Shown here piece by piece: positions 24,571 through 37,085 of a DNA stretch of 64,000 bases; the first letter of the stretch is position 1; every line of letters begins with the position of its first letter. The position numbers and the translations under genes were made by a program. The stretch spans positions 682,001 through 746,000 of the forward strand of contig JAACJO010000006.1 of the NCBI GenBank assembly GCA_013368445.1, in the 5' to 3' direction. Under the pieces are notes generated by a model, which was given only the letters and a program-made list of their open reading frames with translations, searched no databases and had not been told where the DNA came from. The DNA is from Leucocoprinus leucothites (lineage: Eukaryota; Basidiomycota; Agaricomycetes; Agaricales; Agaricaceae).

Positions 24571-24888
24571 GGCACATAGTGTAGTGGTCTTGAACACTTA
24601 TTACTTACACTTTACTAGCTGTATGTTCAATTCCCATTGAACACATAATTTTGGCACTTAAATAATCTATATTTTATCCAGATTTTCTGAGATTAATCCA
24701 CAATCCAGGATTAATCCAGATTAATCTGGGATTTTTAAGTTCATCCAGGATTATCAGAGAAAATATATGGAGTCTAGGGTTTAAATACATATAAACTGAG
24801 ATAGGATTCCTTATATGGAAATAATCCGGATTAATCCAAATTTAGTCTATCCAAATGCACAACTATAGTCATTGAGGATTAATCTGGA
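24571..24888 (+). repeat. tRNA-headed SINE-like repeat
   Basis: The head carries an A-box-like TAGTGTAGTGG (24577-24587) and a B-box-like GTTCAATTCCC about 37 bases further on, spacing as in a tRNA-type RNA polymerase III promoter. The rest does not fold as a functional tRNA that I can see. The tail contains repeated GGATTAATCC-like units (palindromic) near 24705-24730, 24828 and 24876. Only one copy is in the window, and no clear target duplication was found. Confidence 0.45.
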
Positions 24889-25560
24889 TTGTTGAGGTCA
24901 ATGGACTTCAACAATCAAGTCATATCTATTTTACTGGATATGGCAGAACAAATCACAAAGAGCACTGGTACCAACAGTGAAGACAAAGAAAACACATTAG
25001 CCTGCCTCATGTTGACTCTCATCAACAACCAACCAGTTTGTTATATCAACAACTCCTCAGCATTATCATCCACATCCTCTCTGTCTATGTCCTCTCCTCT
25101 ACCCAAACAAGAAGCCATAGAAACAGATGTCCCACCACTCCCAGAAATTGCTCCTCCACCTACCCTTGATGAGGAAGTAGACCACCTCATTGGGATACTC
25201 AGCCACTGCCAAGTGCCAGAAGAAGCTATATCTGTCAAAGCCAACAGCTTCCAGATGTGGAAGACCTCAAAGATGGTGGAGAGTCAGACCCAGAATATTA
25301 GAGAGCCATTATGCACCACCTCATTGAATTCTGCCATAATGACCATGTCACCTACTGAGCCACCCCAATCTGACTCTTTGCTGCAGGTCCTGACCATGCC
25401 CAATTCTTCATTGGTCACAAACCCATCAACAACTGATTTGTGCTTGGTCTAACCAAGGAGGTTGCTGCATACATCACCCATTGACTATGACAGCTCCCAA
25501 CCTTCAAAGAAGCCCAGAATTTCCTAGTGCAGTTCACATTTCCAGTATGTTCTATCTTAC
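24889..25560 (+). pseudogene. Gy3 ORF3 fragment, relative of Gy2 ORF3
   Basis: Open from 24889 to 25452, starting MLRSMDFNN or MDFNN. The N-terminal part has a helical stretch, a Ser/Pro linker with poly-Ser, then DEEVDHLIGILSHC, which corresponds to the QEAEHLIKYLCTY segment of Gy2 ORF3. After a one-base shift near 25270 the sequence continues GGESDPEYW and then FFIGHKPINN and LGLTKEV, matching the Gy2 motifs GES..YW, FFIVAVPDN and GPTK. So it is the same protein family from another element family. 5' end lost; directly followed by purine tract and LTR. Confidence 0.7.
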
Positions 25561-25613
25561 ATGGACCATTACAGTAGTTTTTATGAGGATATGAACACTT
25601 GAAGGGGAGATAA

Positions 25614-25881
25614 TATTATGCACAGCCCAGTTACACAGCCTCACATAGCATTACCCAGCCACTGTCATACTCTTAGTCACCCCCTTAGTCACTATGACTC
25701 CTCACTTACTCATCCATTTCTATTCTTAGACTCTTATGACTCATTCCCTTAGTATATAAACCCCATAGCTACACTGTAGTACCTCATGTTTTACCAACTC
25801 ATTCTTCTTTCCTTTGCTCTCTCATTGCTCTCAAGTCTTTACACACTTGTCACAGCCTGAGTTCCAGCTTAGGTCATAACA
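25614..25881 (+). repeat. Gy3 3' LTR (268 bp)
   Basis: Begins TATTATGCACAG (presumably TGTTATG before a G-to-A change) after the purine tract gaaggggaga, and ends GGTCATAACA. Contains TATATAAA at 25753-25760 and, 33 bp from its first base, ATGTTTTACCAA (25786-25797), the counterpart of the Gy2 self-primer. It lies within the NACHT pseudogene N1; the right flank is attac. Confidence 0.75.
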
Positions 25882-27581
25882 ATTACAAGTTGGGCCACTA
25901 CACTCCAGGATGGCCAGTCCTTCCCAATTTACTGAATGGGGGGGGGGCTGCCAGTGTTGGCAAATCTGCTGCTGCCCAGACCTGTGCAGAGAAAATCAAG
26001 GATGTGAGCCAACTCAGAGCTGCTTTCTTCTTCTCCATAAATGGGCACAACAATCATATATGCTTCTTTGCTACCCTTGTGTATCAGCTCTCCACAAATG
26101 TGCTAGATTATTGCCATGTCTTAAATGACATCATTATAGGAGACAAGACCATGTTGATCACCAAAACAATGTCATCACAATTTTCATCACTCATCATAGA
26201 ACCACTGAAGATATTACAAAAACAAGGCAGAGGGGTTGGAAGGAAAACAATCATCATTGATGGTTTAGATGAATGTTGGAGCAGTGTTAAGCATGCAAAT
26301 GCTACAGATAGGAAGCTGACGTCTAAGACCAGGTGGACAGAGGTGTGACAGAGTGGAAGCAGGTCATAGCCTCAACTTATGTGTTGTGCTGACTACTGAT
26401 GCTTGACCCAGATTTCAAACAAGATAAGAGGGCAGAGGACAAACAGAGGGCAGAGGAAAGTAGCATATCGCTAAGTTGATTATCAGACTGAGGAATCCAA
26501 GTACAAAGTCATGCTACTTATATATGATGTGGAATATAGGATTGGATAAGGAAAACAAGCAAAGTAGTAAATGGAGAAATAATCAAAGTGGAGTCTGCAA
26601 ATTTTACAAGGCTAGAAGATATAAAATTTACTATTAAATGGTTGTCAGAAAATTTCAACAAGGCAGTATGAATTAATAAAATAGAAGGTGTCAGAATAAG
26701 TCTGAAGGTGAAAGACCGATACAAACTGAAGTAACCAATATGCAAAAGTGGATAAGAGTTCATGAAAATAATACCAAGTTCGAACTGTCAGCCATTCTTG
26801 AGGTTCAGCTTGTGACAAGCAGAGATGCACAGTATGAGATCATCAAGATCATCGGTGCCTCTGCCATGGCTGAAACTACACCTTTCCACTGGGCAATTTT
26901 CAGTTGACCTGAGGCCCACATTGTTGCTGCATCCGATGACAATACCATTTCCCCTCTTTGTTGTCTTGTAGAACTCCATATCTTGCATAAGGCTGATGAG
27001 GAGATTGAATTATATCTTCATGGAGAGTTCAAAAATATCCTTTGATGTTGAGTGCTCCTATTGTCTTCATCATGGCCAACAGATGAAAACATCCAAAAGC
27101 TTGTTGATGCCTCTGCAGGCTTATTTGCTTATCCTGCTACTGTTCTCTGTTTCATTGATTATTATCCATCCTTGCAGCTTGAAGAGACCTTGTCAGAGGT
27201 TCTCAGGGTGATCTTGAAGTGGGGCCCTCATTGCTCCCTTTCTCCACTCACAGAGTTGGATGAATTCTATAAACTCATCCTGAAATGCATTCCAGAGGAA
27301 ATTCTACCCTTGGTACAGCTTCTTTTGTCCCACATTGTGCTTGTAGATAGCTCCAATGGCCTAGGGAGCTGGCATGTTGCAAGGCTTTGCAATGCACTTG
27401 GATTTTCAGAGCCTGAATTCCATGGCATTTACCAACAGCTTCATGCAGTCATCCAATACCAAGGTCCCTCACAGCTCTCCACGCTTATCCTGGACATTGA
27501 TTCTGCACATCCATTTAATGACCAAATATGCCCACTCTCCAGTACTGCCTTGATTGAACTGGCACTTGGAATCCACAGTAG
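25882..27581 (+). pseudogene. N1: NACHT NTPase (NLR-like) pseudogene
   Basis: Collinear with N2 (49401-51831) from the segment ITNWAT onward. Walker A is altered to GAASVGKSA; a G run near 25938-25947 and lost bases disturb the frame before it. Walker B is TIIIDGLDEC (near 26250-26280). Directly after it the gene is interrupted by solo LTR-b (26285-26817) and resumes at RDAQYEIIKII. The downstream half reads well from 27052 (SSWPTDENIQKLVDASAGLF) with stops before it. The 5' end is cut by the Gy3 LTR, the 3' end by the Gy2-3 LTR at 27582. CpG-poor compared with N2. NLR-like proteins of fungi are thought to act in self/non-self recognition. Confidence 0.9.
26285..26817 (-). repeat. Solo LTR-b (533 bp), TSD agcag, inside N1
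   Basis: TGTTAAGCATGC...CTTGTGACA with perfect agcag at 26280-26284 and 26818-26822. It interrupts N1 three codons after the Walker B cysteine. It is shorter than the other copies because of an internal loss near 26345. Confidence 0.92.
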
Positions 27582-27847
27582 TATTACAACTTTACTTGGT
27601 TCCAGTACTTCCCATGTCAGTTTCTATTTTTGTAGTTACCCCACTACCACATCATAGCCCATGTCATAGTCTATGTCATAGTTACCTGAGTCCCCTGACT
27701 CATACCTACCCAGGTCTGTTCCCTTGTATACATATATAGACTCCTAGGTAGAGTGTAGTCCTTATGCTTTACAAATTGTATCTTTCCCTTTCTCATTCTC
27801 AAGCCTTTGCCAGAGTTGCAACCTGAGTTCTGATGAAGGTTGTAACA
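27582..27847 (+). repeat. Gy2-3 5' LTR (266 bp) with primer-binding site
   Basis: TATTACAAC...GGTTGTAACA. TATATAG at 27733-27739, then ATGCTTTACAAA at 27764-27775. The bases immediately after the LTR are TTGGTAAAGCAT (27848-27859), complementary to the Gy2-1 LTR sequence ATGCTTTACCAA over 12 of 12 bases and to this LTR over 11 of 12. Confidence 0.88.
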
Positions 27848-27953
27848 TTGGTAAAGCATCCCCACTCACTTTGCAACAGAGTATCACTGATATCACAAGT
27901 AATACTGATCACTCAAAGAAGCAACCGAATAACAACAACAGTTACACACGATA

Positions 27954-29069
27954 GTGTCTAACACTAAAGAAGACTTCCTCATGGAAGAAGACACCCAAAG
28001 AGAACATGAAGCCAAACAAACAGAAGAACCACCCATCACAGATGAAGAAGAATCCTCAGACAAAGAGGAAGAAGTAACAGACAACAGTGAAGAAGCAACA
28101 GATGACAAAGAAGAACAACCCACACCACTCAGAAGTGCACACCTTGAACAAGAGGTAGAAAGAGTAGAAGAAGGACTCAGATCACTATGAATCAGCCAAA
28201 GAGACTCAAACAAAATGTCAGACATTACTACCCCCATGTTCAACACCAAATCCCTGGTCCCAGAACCAGAATTCTTTGATGGAACATGGTCAAAGTTCAA
28301 GGACTGGTGGAGATCAATGCTCCTCTACCTCAAATTTAATAAAGTCAATGACACAGACAACAAAGTAACAGCCATAATATCACAACTCAAAGGAGGCACA
28401 GCAGGAGACTTCACTCAGATGGAGCTAGATGCCCTGAATGCCAGGGCAGACACCACAGACTGGAATGTATGGAAAACAAACTTTGAAAGACTCTTCAGCA
28501 ATAACACACTCAAAGTCAATGCAGAATGGAGAATTGAGAGTTTCAAACAGAACAAGAAGCACACAACTGATTTCTTAATTGAATTTGAAGTGCTCAAAAC
28601 ATGAGCAAAGACTGACAAAACCCACACCATATTTCTACTAAGGAAAAATATGCACACAGATATCATCAAGTCAATCCTAGGGTACCCCCCTGAGTCAATC
28701 CCAAAATCCTACACAGCATGGAAAACAGCTGTGCTTTCTGTAGGACAAGGCTTTGAATCTACAGAAAGGAGCAACACCCATACCAGCACAGGAATAACAT
28801 ATGGAGGAGCTGGCCAACTCATGGAGATAGGTCATCAATTTGGACAATCACTCCCAAAGTACAACAAACAAGGAAAGCCCAAGTGCTACAACTGCAACAA
28901 GTACAGACACATGGCAAAAGAGTGTAGACAGCCAAAGGCAGAAGGATGCTACAACTGTGGAAAGAGAGGCCACAGAGCCAAAGACTGCAGGAGCCCAAAA
29001 ACAAAAGTTAGAGGAGTAGAGATAGAAGAGAAAGACAACAAGGAGGATTTTCAGAATGGCTCAGAGTAG
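27954..29069 (+). pseudogene. Gy2-3 gag, nearly open
   Basis: Best Gy2 gag in the window. The first exon-like frame, 27954-28190, is acidic (EEESSDKEEEVTD). After a TGA near 28188 the frame continues, from MSDITTPMFN at 28215, through the gag core (FKDWWRSMLLYLKF) to 28604, where a TGA (CGA origin likely) splits it. It continues to 29069 with two CCHC knuckles: [14 protein letters not shown] and [14 protein letters not shown]. Particle protein and nucleic-acid binding are the established roles of this family. Confidence 0.85.
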
Positions 29070-30217
29070 GTGCAACCTTACAAGCCCATGTAACTAGAGG
29101 ACCAGAATTGAATCATTATACCATCCCTCAATGAAGGAACTCTAAGCATGAATTAACAATATGACCAATGATCAAAACAAAGAACAAGAGAAGGATCAAA
29201 GTAATGGCACTAGTGGATTCAGGCTGTTCACAAACAGCAATCAACAAAAAACTGATAGAGGAAGAAGAGATCCCAACAGAACAAATGGAATGACCCATAC
29301 AGGTCTTCAATGCAGATGGTACACCAAACAGTCAAGGAACAATCACAAAGACAGCCCCAATCACACTAGATTCTAATGGACACAAAGAACACATCCACAT
29401 AGTAGTCATCAACCTGGACAACATGGACATCTTTCTAGGACACCCACTGGCTAGTCAACATAATCCAGAGGTAGATTGGAAAGAAGGGATGGTATGGTTC
29501 ACAAGATGCCCAGACAACTGCAGAGTCAACCATCAAACTATCCCATTCACCAGACACAACTGACAATTATTCCCAAAAGAACTTGCCATGGAAGATGACA
29601 ATGTGGAAAAGGAGCCAGACCCAACTAACTCTGAAGACTTACCAGACTACATATGACCATTCACACACCTGTTCAACAAAAAGAAATTCAAATCACTACC
29701 AGAAAGGAGGGAATGGGATCATGAGATTAATCTATTGGAAAATGCACCCAAGGAACTAAATGCAAAGGTCTACCCCATGACACCAAAGGAGGAAAATGAG
29801 CTACACACATGGATTGACGAACAACTTGGAGCAGGACTAATCACAGAATCTAAATCCCAATATAGTCATTGAGTACAACTTGAGACAACTTTTTGTGAAG
29901 CCAGAATTTTGAGGGATTAAGTTAATTAAATTCAAAATAAACTAGGGTACCATATGTAAGAATGTCTCCTCTGTATAAAATAAAAAAAACTAGGATTATC
30001 GGAGTCAATTCTGAGTAGTAATCATGTGAAGACTCAAGGGGTATCACTTTGCACAGTTTTGCACAAGTTGAGATGCACATGACATTTCCATTTTTGGAAA
30101 GTGTCACATCCAAATCGGGTATCATGTAAGGGCTCCTTCATCTTCATCATCATCCATATCATTGTCTTCATCACCTCCACCCATGTTAGTGGTCAGGAAT
30201 TCTGAGAGGGCTGGTTT

Positions 30218-32840
30218 TCAAGGCCTCTTGGGCTTAGGAGGCCAGTTTGACTTTGTAACCCCCCCTGAGACCAATCTTTGTGTCTCCACCTCCCAGGCAG
30301 TCAAGATAACCTTGTAATCATCTTGCATGCTCTGCCACTTCTCTGCCTGCTGCATTTGAGCCTCTTTCTTCCTTTCTCTGACATTCTTCCTCTTCTCCTT
30401 CTCCTCTGCCTTTGCTTTCTTTTGTGCCTCTTTCTCCCTGACCTTGGAAATGATTTTCTCATCAGTGAGTATAGCCCCACCTCCATCAACATGAACACTG
30501 CTATCCTCACTTCCCTTTGCCTCCTTCTTGAACAGGACTTTGTTTAAGCAATGTAAATGAAGGTTCTGGATCACCAACTGCGCATTCTGAGACTCTAGGC
30601 AGGCTTGATGAGCTTCAAGGTGGGTTTTTGCAAGGGAGAGCAGATTCTGGAGCTCATGCAGTTCAATTTCATAGGCTTCTTGCATTCGCCATCTGGTTCT
30701 CTGCTTTTCTCCTGTGAGAGGCCACACAATTGGTGGTAGAGGGGGTGGGGACTCAAGCAAAGGAGGAAGAATTGGCATATTGGAGGTATGAACAGAACCT
30801 GATATCAAGAATGATCCTGATGATGTCTCCTGAAGGTTTTGGCAAAGTGATCCAATTCTTCCTGCTTGACTCCTTGGATCCATCAACAATAGATCAATTG
30901 GTATCTCACTGTCAAGAATTGCGAATTACCAGCACTTACTAAGCGCGCGAAAGTTATGGAGAGGTTGGTTGTTGGCTTCAGTGTATGTGCTGCATCCTTC
31001 TGATATCACATCAACCAATTTGGTCTACAAGAAAGATGACAGGCAGTGTGAATTGGAATTCAACACTGAAGGAATAATCAGACAGAGAGTAAGAGTGGAG
31101 TCTTAGTCAATATTCAGAATGGGTAATACATGAGCTAGTAGTGACATATTTAAGATAATGCAAAATTGGACAAATAACATGTAAATATTGCAAAGCTCAC
31201 AATGCAATGATAAACGAATAAACAGATAAACAAAAAGTAAATAGACAACAACAGACACAATACAATAGAGAACAACAAACATAAATGGAATGGTGGAAAC
31301 AAATATGAGCGCAAATGAAAGGATGATAGAATGATGAGCAGAAACAGGCTGCAAAATATTTATAGAAATGGTAGATAATGAAAAATCATTGGAATTGGAA
31401 ATTGAAAGAATAGTTGGAGATCAAATTGGAGAGGTCATGATCACAGATCATGACACTCGCCCACATTGTTAACCATTGTTGGATAGGCTTGGAACACATT
31501 TAGGACTGCTTTTACAGGACTGGGCTGGGAGAGGAGGAATGAGCCTTTTGAGGATGTTGGAAGGCTTGGTTTCATTTGTTGTTCTGATATTACTGTGGGA
31601 TCATAGGGATATACACCTGTAGCTCGGAATGCTGCCTGTACTGTTTCATGGCTGAATGATTCATTGAATGCCTGACCAAATAGTCCAGTGAAGTCTGCTT
31701 TTGTGACATTACAACCATGATCAGCTTCAAACTTTTCTACAACTTTTTTGAATATGTCCTTCGTCTTTGCGAAGCACACAACATCTAGGCCTTGAAGGGC
31801 ATGAGTGCAATGAGGTGGGTATCCCAAGAGAGTAATGTTGTTTTCCTATGCATATTCGAGGAATTGTAGTGTGTAATGTGAGTTGTGACCATCAAGTATT
31901 AAAACCTGAGACCCAGATTGAGTTTGTTCTCTTGTCTCCACATCAAATACATTGCATAGCCACTTGAGCCCAATATCACCATCAGTCCATCCACGACCAG
32001 ATACTGTAAAGCTGCCGTTCTCATCAGCAAGATGGTAATAACACTTTAAATGATGGCCTCACAATGCATTTGCAACATTATTATTAGTCCACTTTGAGCT
32101 GATCAATTTTCCTTTGTGAATGATTAAAGGTGGTATCGTAGAGCCATCCGCACAGATTGTGACAATTGCTGTGATATTTTCGTGGTCACCACCCCCTTGT
32201 TTATGTTGGGTTTTGGTCCCTTGAGGCCCATAAACCCTCTCCATGCCTGAATATGCCATAGGAAATCCACTCTTGTCCATTCCATAGATATCTGATGGAT
32301 GTATTCCTGTGTCAACTACATGCTCCTTCAATAGAGCAAACTATGATTTGACAGCAGTGGGATTGAGGCACTGGGCATGCTGTGATGCAAGTGGCTTGCT
32401 CCAAAGAGTCTGGATACTCTTGCGATGTTGTGTGAGAAACCCAGTGATCCAATGCTTTCCAGTTGGTTTAAATTGGGTTCCCTGTTGAGCTTCAAGAAGA
32501 CTGTTTTCATAGGTCTCAATCTCCTTTGCCATCAGGGGAAGGCCACATTCCACTGATTTGGAAATAAGGGTGATAATCATGGATTCCTCTCCAGGATGCA
32601 ATTTTAGTCATGCAGATGAATATTCAAGCATGGTCCTGCTAGACTTGGTGACTGTTCACTGTAAGGTACTTCGGTCAATGCCATATCATGCTGCAACTTG
32701 GGGTAGCTGGTCTTCTTGCCAAGAGCCTTGGAGCTGGAGTAGTTGGCTGCTGCTGCTTGGAGCTGATACTCCTGAGATTCAAGCTTCTTCCTTTTCTTGA
32801 TATAATTTGAATCAGCATGCTTGACTATTGGTGAGGCAGG
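30218..32840 (-). pseudogene. pogo-type DDE transposase, broken
   Basis: On the minus strand the reading starts with a psq/HTH-like segment (ANYSSSKALGKKTSYPKLQHD near 32700), then a CENP-B-type DNA-binding part (32601-32341), then the DDE_1 catalytic domain: first Asp in YGMDKSGF (near 32270), second Asp in VLILDGHNSH (near 31890), third Asp in LQGLDVVCFAKTKD (near 31780), consistent with the pogo DDD triad. The C-terminal 223 codons (30889-30218) are coiled and Lys/Glu-rich. Inactivated by stops near 32340, 32058 and 31844 and by the solo LTR-a at 30910-31455. Confidence 0.88.
30910..31455 (-). repeat. Solo LTR-a (546 bp) inside the pogo transposase
   Basis: TGTCAAGAATTGCG...ATCATGACA, homologous to 9623-10176. 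Flanks ctcac (30905-30909) and ctcgc (31456-31460) differ by one G/A, as expected for an aged target duplication. Confidence 0.88.
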
Positions 32841-35800
32841 TATATGATTCTAAACCCTACTGAATACTGGCATATACTTCCTCTAGCATGATCTTTACTT
32901 TCTCTGAAATTTGTCCCTCAATCAACAATGTGTCATGTATGTGACTATTACTAAATTAGATGTGACATCACTCCCTTGTCATGTATCATGCTCAGACCTG
33001 GCAATGGACAAAAAACATCAGATTCTGTTGGAATCAGAGCCTATTCCACTGGAATTTCTACAGTTGTTGATAGTTTGGGTCTTTACCAATGCCATAGAGG
33101 TATAAATCTACCAGTATGGTGGTGTATTTCCAGATAAACGCATCCCTACTAACCCAAAAGTGATGGACTTACTCAAAATCTTGACTTGATGCTTGCCTTT
33201 CTCCACCACCATTGCTCCAAATTGCGTGAAAATTGGGTACGACCTAGGTACAGTGTACTAATATTTTACTGATTAATTTCAAATTATGCCGGCCAGTCTC
33301 TCATGAGGGATCACTGTTTGTCTCAAGTTGTACTCATATCTCAAGTTGTACTCAATGACTGTATGCCTCTCCATGCTTCTTTATAACAAAGAAAGATGGG
33401 TCACTACAACTGGTACAGGATTATAGATGGTTAAACCAGCACATGATCAAGGACAAAACACCGCTACCACTTATAGGAGAAGTCATCAACAAACTGAAGG
33501 ATGCCAAATACTTCAACAAACTCAACCTCATCTAGGGATACAACAATGTCCAGATCAAAGAAGGAGACAAATGGAAGGCTGCATTCTTAACAAACAAGGG
33601 ACTCTTCAAACCAAAAGTCATGTTCTTTGGAATGTGTAACTCCCCAGGAATATTCCAGAGGATGATGACAAGCATATTCTGGGAGTTAATCCATGAAGGA
33701 GTACTGGCCAACTACATGGATGATTTCATAGTACCAGCCTCATCCATAAAAGAACTCTGAGAACAAACAATCGGATTCCTCAAAGTTGCAGAAAAACACA
33801 ACCTATGTTTCAAATGATCCAAATGCAAATTTGATGCCACAGAAATACCAATCCTTGGAGTATGGGTAGGAGGGGAGAAGTGAAAATGGAATATGACAAA
33901 GTCTCAGCAGTCAAAAACTGGGAAACACCAAAAAACACCAAGGGCATTGAAAGTTTCCTAGAATTCATCAACTTCTATAGACAATTCATATGGAACTTCA
34001 GCCACATTGCAGCCCCACTCAACAAATTCACAGGGAAAGGGGAATGGAAGTGGGAAGAAGATGAACAAAAAGTGTTTGACAAACTCAAGAGACTAGTCAC
34101 AGAAGAACCAGTCCTTGCCCTACCACAGCAAACAGGACAATTCAGAGTAGAGGTGGATGCATCAGGACATGCCATAGGTGGAGTACTATTACAAGAACAG
34201 AAAAACAAATGGAAACCCATTGCATTCCTATCACACATCATGAACCCAGCAGAACAAAACTACAAGATATACAACAAGGAACTCCTAGCTATTGTGGAGG
34301 CACTGAAAGTATGCAGACAATACCTACTGGATGCAGAAACCCAATTTGAGATATGGTCAGACCACAAAAACCTGAAATACTTCAGGGAACCCCACAAACT
34401 GAATGGATGACAAGCACAATGGTACCTCAAACTCCAGGACTACAACTTCACAATCAAACACATACTAGGAAAGACAAACACAAAAGCAGACATACTCTTG
34501 TGAAAAATGGGTTTCAACACAAAGAATGACAATAGAGACATTGCTCTACTAGGGGAGAAAACATTCATCCAAGGAATGACAGGTGAAGAAGAGACCACAA
34601 CGGAGATCATCATCATACTGCACAACACACACTTCTAGGTGAAAGGAGACAAAGACACCCTGAAAAAGATCCAAAACCACACGACACATGAAACAATGTT
34701 CCAAGAAGCCCAGAAAGACCCTAAAACAGCCTGGGAAGAAGATGGAATCCCTTACTTCAAGGGATGAATATATGTACTGAAACTCACTGAATTACAGGAA
34801 GATATCATGATCACACACCACAATAACCCAGATGCAGAACACCCAGGACAACACTGCATAATTGATCTAATCAAAAGGACCTTCTGGTGGCCATCATTAT
34901 GAATCAACATCAAACAATTTGTCAAGGGATGCCACACATGTCAACAGAACAAAGTGTCACACACCTGATCAGTGGGACCACTACACCCTTTATCCACACC
35001 ATCACAACCATGGGAAGAAATCAGCATTGATATGATTGGACCACTCCCACCATCACAAGGAAAGGATGCCATCTTGGTAATAGTTGACAGGTACTCCAAA
35101 ATGATATGACTCATCCCCACAACAATGAACCTGTCATCAGGAAAACTAGCTGAAATCTACAGAGACAAGATCTGGAAACTCCATGGGATTCCCAGGGAAT
35201 CGTCAGTAACAGAGGACCACAATTTGTGTCAATGTTCATGAAAGAACTATGCAAAGCATTGGGAATCAAACAAAACCTCTCAATGGCCTACCACCCCCAG
35301 ACAGATGGACAAATGGAACAAATCAACTGGGAAGTCAAGACATTCCTATAACACTACATCAACTACAAACAAGATGACTGGGTGAGGTGGCTTGCAATGG
35401 CAGAATTCCAGTATAACAATAAGGCACATTTGGCAACAGGCCAATCTCTGTTTTACATCAACTATGGATGACACCCATGGAAAGGAACCTTGACAGCCAA
35501 AATGGAGATACCATCCCTGGGGGGATGGTTGAAGCAACTAGAGGAAACAAGAAAGGAAGTGTTGGTGGCATTAAACAACAACCAAGAGGCAATGGAAGAA
35601 CAACACAATCAGTGGAGAGGACAAGCCCTCAACCTCAGGGAAGAAGAACTTGTGTAGGTCAAAGGTACCCACATTGCAACAAACTGACCTACAAAGAAAC
35701 TCAATCACAAGAGATACAGTCCCTTCAAGGTAAAAGAACCAATTGGAGAAGGAGCTTATTGACTAGAACTCCCAGAAGGATGGGTGATACATGACATTTT

Positions 35801-37085
35801 CAATGAGAACCTCCTGACACATCACTACAGACCAGAGTTCAACACACAAAAACTTCCCACTCCACTGCCATCCAGCCTCGTTGGAGGAGAAGAATAATAC
35901 AAAGTTGACAAAATCTGCAGTTACTGGAAGAAGGGACATGGCACCCAATACCTGGTACACTGGAAAGGGTATGGGAACAAACATGACCAATGGGTAGTGA
36001 AATCAAATTTAGAACACACAAGGGAGGCAATTGAAGACTACCATTGGAAGGTTCCAGGACAAAAACTATTAAAAGAGGGGGGTAAAACACCAAAGTAATG
36101 CATCCCAACCAGACTATCACAATGCTACACACCAACTACTTCTACACTTTAACAACCTACCTCAACTCCAACCAACTCATCATGTACCCAACCACCACCT
36201 ACCCATCCACAGATGCAGTTATCCAACGCAACACAGCTATGAGGACTACTCACACCACCTCCACCACCAACATGACCTCCAACCCCATCACATACCTCGA
36301 TGTAGAAGACATCAACAAATGCAATGAGGCATGAAAAGACAGCCTTATGGAGTACAATATGACAATTGATGCCACCCAGAAACTTATAGCCATCAAGGAC
36401 CACATCAATTCAATCAATGAGATAGCCACCAAAGCAGTAGCCCTCCTCATTGGCATTGAACCCCAACTCATCCAGCTTCTCTCCCTTGAGGATGTTGACA
36501 AGAATGCTACACAGACTGTCAATTGCCTACAAGACCTATGCTCCCACAATGATGCCAAGTACATGCATGAACTTCAGTTTAAGCTTGTCCAACAGTTAGG
36601 AAAATACCAGTACCTTGGTATCACAGACATCCATGACCATGTCAACAAAATTCAAGCCTTGTACTCTCATACCAACAGAATGAGAGAACCGATACTCACT
36701 GCAAGATGCTCCCCACCATCCACTACTGTCAATGAATGCAAACACCCTCACTCCCCTATGCCATCCACCTTCTCAAACTCTCACTCCCAACTATCATACA
36801 AATCAGCTGATGAACCTGTTGTAATTAGCAGCAGGGATCTAGAGTGAAGATAAACACTCAGAATTGTAGAACAAGACTATATATATTGATAATAATATAC
36901 CTAGAGTGAAGATAAACACTGTAGGTAATATAAGTAAAGAGATTTTGTCCATAAAGCAAAATATGCTCACCTCAGAATTGTAGAACAAGACTGAGGTGCA
37001 CAAAAGGCTACTCGAAAATAAAAGAGTGACTTATGTAATACATGAGGTGGAAAAAGGAGTTAAGTCCGAAAATACTGTGAAGGAG

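Larger units (their letters stand above)
29863..33361 (-). mobile_element. pogo-type (Tc1/mariner superfamily) DNA transposon, TSD TA
   Basis: Terminal inverted repeats: left end TAGTCATTGAGTACAACTTG, right end (read inward) CAGTCATTGAGTACAACTTG, continuing GAGA on both sides. The right end holds a second copy of the GAGTACAACTTGAGA unit. The target dinucleotide TA is at 29861-29862 and 33362-33363; removing the element restores the Gy2 sequence seen in Gy2-1 (CCCAATATGCC). It carries one transposase gene on the minus strand, interrupted by a solo LTR-a. Confidence 0.9.
29150..36090 (+). pseudogene. Gy2-3 pol, split by the pogo-type transposon
   Basis: The protease (VDSGCSQTAIN near 29212) and the first part of RT lie left of the transposon; RT resumes at 33364 (CLSMLLYNKERWVT region) with YMDD at 33713-33724. 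RNase H is well preserved at 33862-34410 (VDASGHAIGGVLLQ). Then comes the integrase zinc finger (34790-34960), the core with QTDGQ near 35300, and a chromodomain near 35900-36060 (QYLVHWKGYG). Stops, mostly TGA or TAG at former CGA, CAG or TGG codons, are frequent. Confidence 0.88.

Noticed and set aside
24571..24645. A functional tRNA gene
   Set aside because: Only the A- and B-box-like blocks are present; I could not form an acceptor stem or a convincing anticodon arm.
30730..30942. Plus-strand ORF in the pogo element
   Set aside because: Antisense to the transposase C-terminus and running into LTR-a; no independent support.
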